Positions 21,259 to 25,239 of a stretch of DNA of 25,239 bases are shown one piece after another (position 1 is the stretch's first letter; every line of letters starts with the position of its first letter). The notes below the pieces were generated by a model that saw nothing but the letters and a program-made list of their open reading frames with translations, had not been told where the DNA came from and ran no database searches. Position numbers and translations under genes: made by a program. This stretch comes from Chloroflexota bacterium (lineage in GTDB: Bacteria; Chloroflexota; UBA11872), in contig JAPPFO010000150.1 in assembly GCA_028875175.1 (NCBI GenBank), positions 1 to 25,239 of the forward strand, read 5' to 3'.

Positions 21259-23132
21259 GCGGTGTAGCGCCACACTTCGCCACGCCCCAGGGCGGCATAG
21301 ATCGTTCGCCGCTCTGCGTCCCCCGCCGCAATGCTCACCCGTTCCACCGCGTGCCCTTCCAGCGGCCCATCCATGCGAGACCACTCGCGGCCTTCGCTGC
21401 TCGAGAGATAAACCCCGCCGCTGGTGGCCGCCGCGGCAAGTCCGTCTCGCGCGAAGTCAGGCGAAAGCGTCACCTGGCGCACGGCCACGCCGCCCTCCGC
21501 GACTCGTACGCCTGACCACGGACCGCGTCCCGACGATGGCGGCATCGCAATGCGGTCGCGGGCGGCGAGGAGCACAGGCCCTATGTCAGGCTTGAAGGTT
21601 GGGAGTATTGCCAGCGAAGCCCAGCCTAAAGCCGCGTCGTACTCGACCCAGGGCTTCCAGGTTTCTCCTGCGTCGTTGGACCGGATCACCACCAGGCGCT
21701 CCGAATCGCCGGCCGCGGCAACAATCGCGCGATCCCCGGTGAACTCCGGCGAATAGGCCAGGGCGAGCAAGTCGCTGCCGTCAAGCCCCGTCCAGACAGA
21801 GCGCCACGTGTCACCCCCATCATCGGAGAGATGCAGCAAACCGTCCTGTCCTCCCACCGTCACCTGGCCATCGGCGGCAAAGTCGGGCGAAAACTCCAAC
21901 AGACTCGCTGCGGATTCGGCGGTAAGGCTTCCAATACGGACCCACGATCGCGCGCCGTCGACGCTCCACAAGACCTGACCGCCAGCAACTCCCCCGGCAA
22001 TTCCGTCACGTGCAAAATCGGGCGACAGCCTGATCGCCGACACAGGTCCCAGACCAGGGTCGTTGAGCGTAGATTCCCAGGTAGATCCGCCATTGCGCGA
22101 TACCAGGACGCCATCCTGCAGCGTAGCGAGCACCAATGTGCCGTCGGCGGTGAACGAAGGCGAAACGGCAAGATCCAGGATCGGCCGATTGACAAGTCCC
22201 GCGTTGGAAATAACGGCCGGAGGTTCCCCTGCCTGTCGATAAACGCCGCTACGGTCGGTCCCAACAAGCACGCACCCATCCGAGATTGCAACGCACAAGG
22301 CCGAGACGTCGTCCTCAGGTGACAAGGCCTGCTCCTGCCAGGACTTGCCGTCGTCGCTTGAGCGCACCAGGCTTCCGCTGCCAGTCACGGCGACGATCTG
22401 CCGGCCCGCGTCCACGGCAATCCCATTGACCATGTCGCCCTCAGCCGCGCAGACCGTGCTCCAGGTTTCGCCGCTGTCGGACGTCCGCAGCAGCTGCCCC
22501 GAAACCGTGCCGGCAATCGCGGTCGTCCTGTTGACCCACGCGCAACACTCCAGCGGATCGGCGTCGTCGCGTGCAACGCGTTGCCACGTCCGGCCAATGT
22601 CCGTGGATCGCAGCAGAATGCCGGTGGCGGTCGCGGCCAGGATCGCTCCGCCGTCCGAGAGGCCGGGAGCGATGGCCACTGCCGAAATCTCAGTCTCTTC
22701 CAGGCCACTGGCAAAGCCGTTCCAGCTCCGGCCCCGATTTCGGGAGACGTAAATCCCCTCGTGTTGCGTCCCGGCCACCACCACCTCGTCGCGACCGAAT
22801 TCTGGTGAAATGGCAACCCGCGTAACGGTCGGCCGAACGCCCCAGAATTCCTGCCGGAACCAGGTTGTGCCCCCGTCGTATGACATGTGCAGGCCGGACA
22901 CCGCCGTCGCGGCGGCCACCACGCCATCGAGCTCAAAGTGCGGTGAGACAGCCACGTCCTGTACGAAAGGGCTGATTAGCCCTTTCCCGATCCACTCCCA
23001 TCGCTCGCCACGATAGGCGGACCTGAAGACTCCCGTCAGCGTCGCGGCAAAGGCGGTGCCGTCCCGGTCGCCCGCGCAGGCAATCGAACCGACGGTCCCG
23101 CCTTCCAGCGCGAGCAGGCGCTCCCAACTCAT
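21255..23132 (-). CDS. Large Asp-box (BNR) repeat protein, probably two beta-propellers
   Basis: This 625-aa protein consists of about 12-13 units of 45-50 residues. Clear Asp-boxes include SYDGGTTW, STDIGRTW, TSDSGETW, SSDDGKSW, SRNGGSTW, SDDGGDTW and SNDAGETW; several others are worn (SRNRGRSW, SVDGARSW, SSSEGREW) and one unit lost its box (GTDRSGVYRQAG). Many units begin SPDFARDG or SPEF, a phrase seen in Chloroflexota Asp-box proteins. The number of units suggests two stacked propellers. There is no signal peptide or anchor. ATG at 23132 is preferred to a TTG at 23138; neither has a good ribosome site. It lies 43 nt after the transporter ATPase gene and overlaps the GH127-like gene, so it belongs to the transporter operon. 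Its role is unknown; sensing or binding a carbohydrate is possible. Confidence 0.85.
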   Translation of the reverse strand: MSWERLLALEGGTVGSIACAGDRDGTAFAATLTGVFRSAYRGERWEWIGKGLISPFVQDVAVSPHFELDGVVAAATAVSGLHMSYDGGTTWFRQEFWGVRPTVTRVAISPEFGRDEVVVAGTQHEGIYVSRNRGRSWNGFASGLEETEISAVAIAPGLSDGGAILAATATGILLRSTDIGRTWQRVARDDADPLECCAWVNRTTAIAGTVSGQLLRTSDSGETWSTVCAAEGDMVNGIAVDAGRQIVAVTGSGSLVRSSDDGKSWQEQALSPEDDVSALCVAISDGCVLVGTDRSGVYRQAGEPPAVISNAGLVNRPILDLAVSPSFTADGTLVLATLQDGVLVSRNGGSTWESTLNDPGLGPVSAIRLSPDFARDGIAGGVAGGQVLWSVDGARSWVRIGSLTAESAASLLEFSPDFAADGQVTVGGQDGLLHLSDDGGDTWRSVWTGLDGSDLLALAYSPEFTGDRAIVAAAGDSERLVVIRSNDAGETWKPWVEYDAALGWASLAILPTFKPDIGPVLLAARDRIAMPPSSGRGPWSGVRVAEGGVAVRQVTLSPDFARDGLAAAATSGGVYLSSSEGREWSRMDGPLEGHAVERVSIAAGDAERRTIYAALGRGEVWRYTA

Positions 23133-23175
23133 GCGCAAAAAGAACGCAACCGGCCTACGTTACGCATCGCCGGTC

Positions 23176-24273
23176 CTAGTCGCTGCGGGCCTCGCCGCCG
23201 CGCAACGCTTCGGCTGCGGAAACCGGTGGGATTCCGCCCGAGTCTTCGATCTCACGCCAGAAGTGACACGCGACCGCATGACCGTCGCCCGTCTCGGTCA
23301 GCAGTGGATCTTCGGTCTTGCAGCGTTCCCGCGCCCAGGGACAGCGCGGATGAAAGCGACAGGCGGATGGCGGATTGACCGGACTCGGCACGTCCCCGGG
23401 CAGAATGATTCGCTTGCGCTTCGCCTCGACCACCGGGTTGGCCACGGGCACCGCCGACAGCAACGCCCGCGTATACGGGTGCAGCGGGCGCTCGTACAGC
23501 GTGTCGCTATTCGTGACTTCCACCAGCTTGCCCAGGTACATCACCGCGACGCGGTGGCTGATGTGTCGCACGACCTTCAGATCGTGCGCAATAAAGAGGT
23601 AAGCCACCCCCAGTCGCTGCTGCAGATCTTGCAGCAGATTGATGATCTGGGCCTGGATCGACACGTCCAGCGCCGATACCGGCTCATCGCAAACGATGAA
23701 CGTGGGCTCCACCGCCAGCGACCGCGCCGTAGCAATGCGCTGGCGTTGCCCGCCGGAAAACTCGTGGGGATACCGCGAAGCCTGCGTGCGGCTCAGCCCG
23801 ACAAGCTCCAGGATCTCCTGAACGCGATTCCTGCGGTCGGCCCGGCTCTCATAGAGCTTGTGGACCATCATCGGCTCTTCGATGATCTTGCCCACCGACA
23901 TCCGCGGATTCAGCGAGCCGTACGGATCCTGGAAGATCATTTGCATCCGGCGTCGCGCCCGCCGCTGCTCGTCTGACTTGAGCTTTGTCAGACTCTGGCC
24001 TTCAAAGATCACTTCGCCCGCCGTTGGAACTTCCAGCTGCATGACGGCATTACCCGTCGTGGTCTTGCCGCACCCGGACTCTCCGACCAGCCCCAGCGTT
24101 TCGCCCGCCTCGATACTGAACGACACGTCGTCCACAGCCCGAACCCAACCAGCGTGGCGGCGAATAAGTGCCCCGCGGGTGACTGGAAAATGCTTCACCA
24201 GGCCTTTTACATCCAGCAGTGCGCCGTTGGATCCGGCGGCCGTCTCACGCGGGGATGGGACCGATACGCTCAC
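23176..24273 (-). CDS. Dpp/Opp-type ABC transporter ATPase (DppF-like)
   Basis: This 365-aa cytoplasmic ATPase completes the importer. Walker A is GESGCGKT (64-71), the Q-loop glutamine is in MIFQDPYGSLNP (Q115), the signature is FSGGQRQR (172-179), Walker B is IVCDEP (193-198) and the switch histidine is in FIAHDLKV (H230). The C-terminal oligopeptide-transporter domain has HPYTRALLSAVP and a cysteine set C-x5-C-x6-C plus one later cysteine (CRFHPRCPWARERC and VACHF). Related four-cysteine sets have been reported to bind an iron-sulfur cluster in a mycobacterial Dpp transporter. Its ATG overlaps the stop of the DppD-like gene by 4 nt. Confidence 0.95.
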   Translation of the reverse strand: MSVSVPSPRETAAGSNGALLDVKGLVKHFPVTRGALIRRHAGWVRAVDDVSFSIEAGETLGLVGESGCGKTTTGNAVMQLEVPTAGEVIFEGQSLTKLKSDEQRRARRRMQMIFQDPYGSLNPRMSVGKIIEEPMMVHKLYESRADRRNRVQEILELVGLSRTQASRYPHEFSGGQRQRIATARSLAVEPTFIVCDEPVSALDVSIQAQIINLLQDLQQRLGVAYLFIAHDLKVVRHISHRVAVMYLGKLVEVTNSDTLYERPLHPYTRALLSAVPVANPVVEAKRKRIILPGDVPSPVNPPSACRFHPRCPWARERCKTEDPLLTETGDGHAVACHFWREIEDSGGIPPVSAAEALRGGEARSD

Positions 24274-25239
24274 CGCAGCTCTCCTGTCGCCGGGTCAACG
24301 ATGCAACGAACCGGATGACCCGTGCCTCGATCTTCCAGGGTCGGTACCATCGCGTGGCACGCGTCGCGCACATACGGACACCGTGGCGCATATGGGCAGC
24401 CCTGCGGCAAGCCGATTAGGTCAGGCGGCGAACCGGGAATGTTGGACAGCTTCTCCGAGCGGTCGCCGGTAATGGTTGGTACCGCCCGCATCAGCCCCAG
24501 CGTGTACGGGTGCTGCGGCCTGGCAAACAGCTCGTGCACAGGCGCATATTCGACGATATAGCCGGCGTACATCACCGCTACGCGGTCGCAGAACCCGGCA
24601 ACCAGCGCCAGTTCGTGCGTGATCAGAATCACGGCCATTCCCAGTTCGCGCCGCAGTTCCGCCAAGAGCTCGATCACTTGCGCCTGAATCGTCACGTCCA
24701 GCGCGGTCGTTGGCTCGTCCGCGATCAGCAGGTCCGGCTGGCAGGAAATGGCCATTGCGATCATGGCCCGCTGCTGCATGCCGCCCGAAAGCTGATGGGG
24801 GTAATCCTTCACGCGTTCTTCCGGCGCCGGGATGCCCACGGTGTCCAGCAGCTCCACGGCCTTGGCGCGGGCCTGCGCCTTATCCATCCCCAGGTGCAAT
24901 TGCACCGACTCTTCGATCTGTCGGCCCACCGGGAACACCGGGTTCAGCGAACTCATGGGATCCTGGAAGATCATGGCAATCTGTTTGCCGCGAATCTGCC
25001 GCATCTCGTCCCCGTCGACCTCGAGGAGATTCCGACCTCGAAACTCGATCGAGCCACGAGAGACCTTTCCGGCCGGGCGCGCGACCAGCCCCATGACCGC
25101 CAGGGAACTCACGCTCTTCCCGCAACCCGACTCGCCGACGATTCCAAGCGAATCGCCGGAGTTCAGCTCATACGAGATCCCGTTCACCGCGTGGACGACG
25201 CCTTCGTCGGTCTCGAATTCCACTGCCAGATCATCGACG
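24270..25239 (-). CDS. Dpp/Opp-type ABC transporter ATPase (DppD-like), 5' end cut by the window
   Basis: The frame is still open at the right edge, reading VDDLAVEFETDEGVVHAVNG, so the true start lies outside; the GTG at 25223 is internal to the family's usual first strand. About 323 residues are visible. Walker A is GESGCGKS, the Q-loop is in MIFQDPMSSLNPVFPVG, the signature is LSGGMQQR, Walker B is LLIADEP and the switch histidine is in LITHELALV. The C-terminal domain has HPYTLGLMRAVP and the cysteine set C-x5-C-x6-C (CPYAPRCPYVRDAC) plus a later cysteine, the same as in its partner. It forms the ATPase heterodimer with the DppF-like protein and is the first visible gene of the leftward operon. 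Confidence 0.95.
   Translation of the reverse strand, partial: VDDLAVEFETDEGVVHAVNGISYELNSGDSLGIVGESGCGKSVSSLAVMGLVARPAGKVSRGSIEFRGRNLLEVDGDEMRQIRGKQIAMIFQDPMSSLNPVFPVGRQIEESVQLHLGMDKAQARAKAVELLDTVGIPAPEERVKDYPHQLSGGMQQRAMIAMAISCQPDLLIADEPTTALDVTIQAQVIELLAELRRELGMAVILITHELALVAGFCDRVAVMYAGYIVEYAPVHELFARPQHPYTLGLMRAVPTITGDRSEKLSNIPGSPPDLIGLPQGCPYAPRCPYVRDACHAMVPTLEDRGTGHPVRCIVDPATGELR

Noticed and set aside
21259..21384. N-terminal extension of the GH127-like protein
   Set aside because: It lies inside the Asp-box gene; the 4-nt ATGA overlap at 21255-21258 is the usual coupled arrangement.

Overview
This 25.2 kb GC-rich window most resembles a Chloroflexota genome, perhaps a marine or sponge-associated lineage of the SAR202/Dehalococcoidia or Caldilineae type. 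That assignment is inference. It rests on the long Val/Glu/Lys-rich linker of the substrate-binding lipoprotein, on the mix of Gfo/Idh/MocA, PhyH, sugar-isomerase and Asp-box genes around a Dpp-type transporter, on frequent GTG/TTG starts, and on the base composition. No rRNA, integrase, transposase or CRISPR array is visible. Bases 1-167 hold no gene that I can support.

Layout. (1) 168-1473 (+): tRNA-Lys(CTT) with a likely terminator, a SAM-dependent methyltransferase and a small TTG-initiated ORF. (2) 1645-2625 (+): a seven-Asp-box propeller protein, converging across a nested hairpin on (3) 2713-5415 (-): an ABC-2 exporter cassette of one ATPase and two permeases with overlapping genes. 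(4) 5639-8330 (+): a DHDPS-fold enzyme without the usual catalytic tyrosine, then a GHL10-like TIM-barrel protein. (5) 8357-10657 (-): a class III aminotransferase and a D-2-hydroxyacid dehydrogenase. (6) 10787-19605 (+): a Gfo/Idh/MocA oxidoreductase, a nitrilase-superfamily amidase, Dpp-type permease C, the solute-binding lipoprotein, permease B, two overlapping paralogous xylose-isomerase-like proteins and a PhyH-family dioxygenase. (7) 19615-25239 (-): the two Dpp-type ATPases (the first runs off the right edge), a large Asp-box protein and a GH127-like alpha/alpha-barrel protein.

How the genes may work together. Regions 4-7 look like one uptake-and-degradation locus. The lipoprotein, permeases B and C and ATPases D and F make one full importer, although its genes are split over two convergent strands. 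Around it lie enzymes suited to a glycoside, sugar acid or amino-sugar-like compound: two putative glycoside hydrolases, a sugar dehydrogenase, two epimerase/isomerase-type proteins, an amidase, an aldolase-type lyase, an aminotransferase, a hydroxyacid dehydrogenase and a possible 2-oxoglutarate-dependent oxygenase. The substrate cannot be read from the sequence. The best candidates for new biochemistry are the DHDPS-like protein with an altered active site, the isomerase pair in which one partner lacks a metal ligand, the PhyH protein without a visible HxD motif, and the signal-less Asp-box protein in the transporter-ATPase operon.
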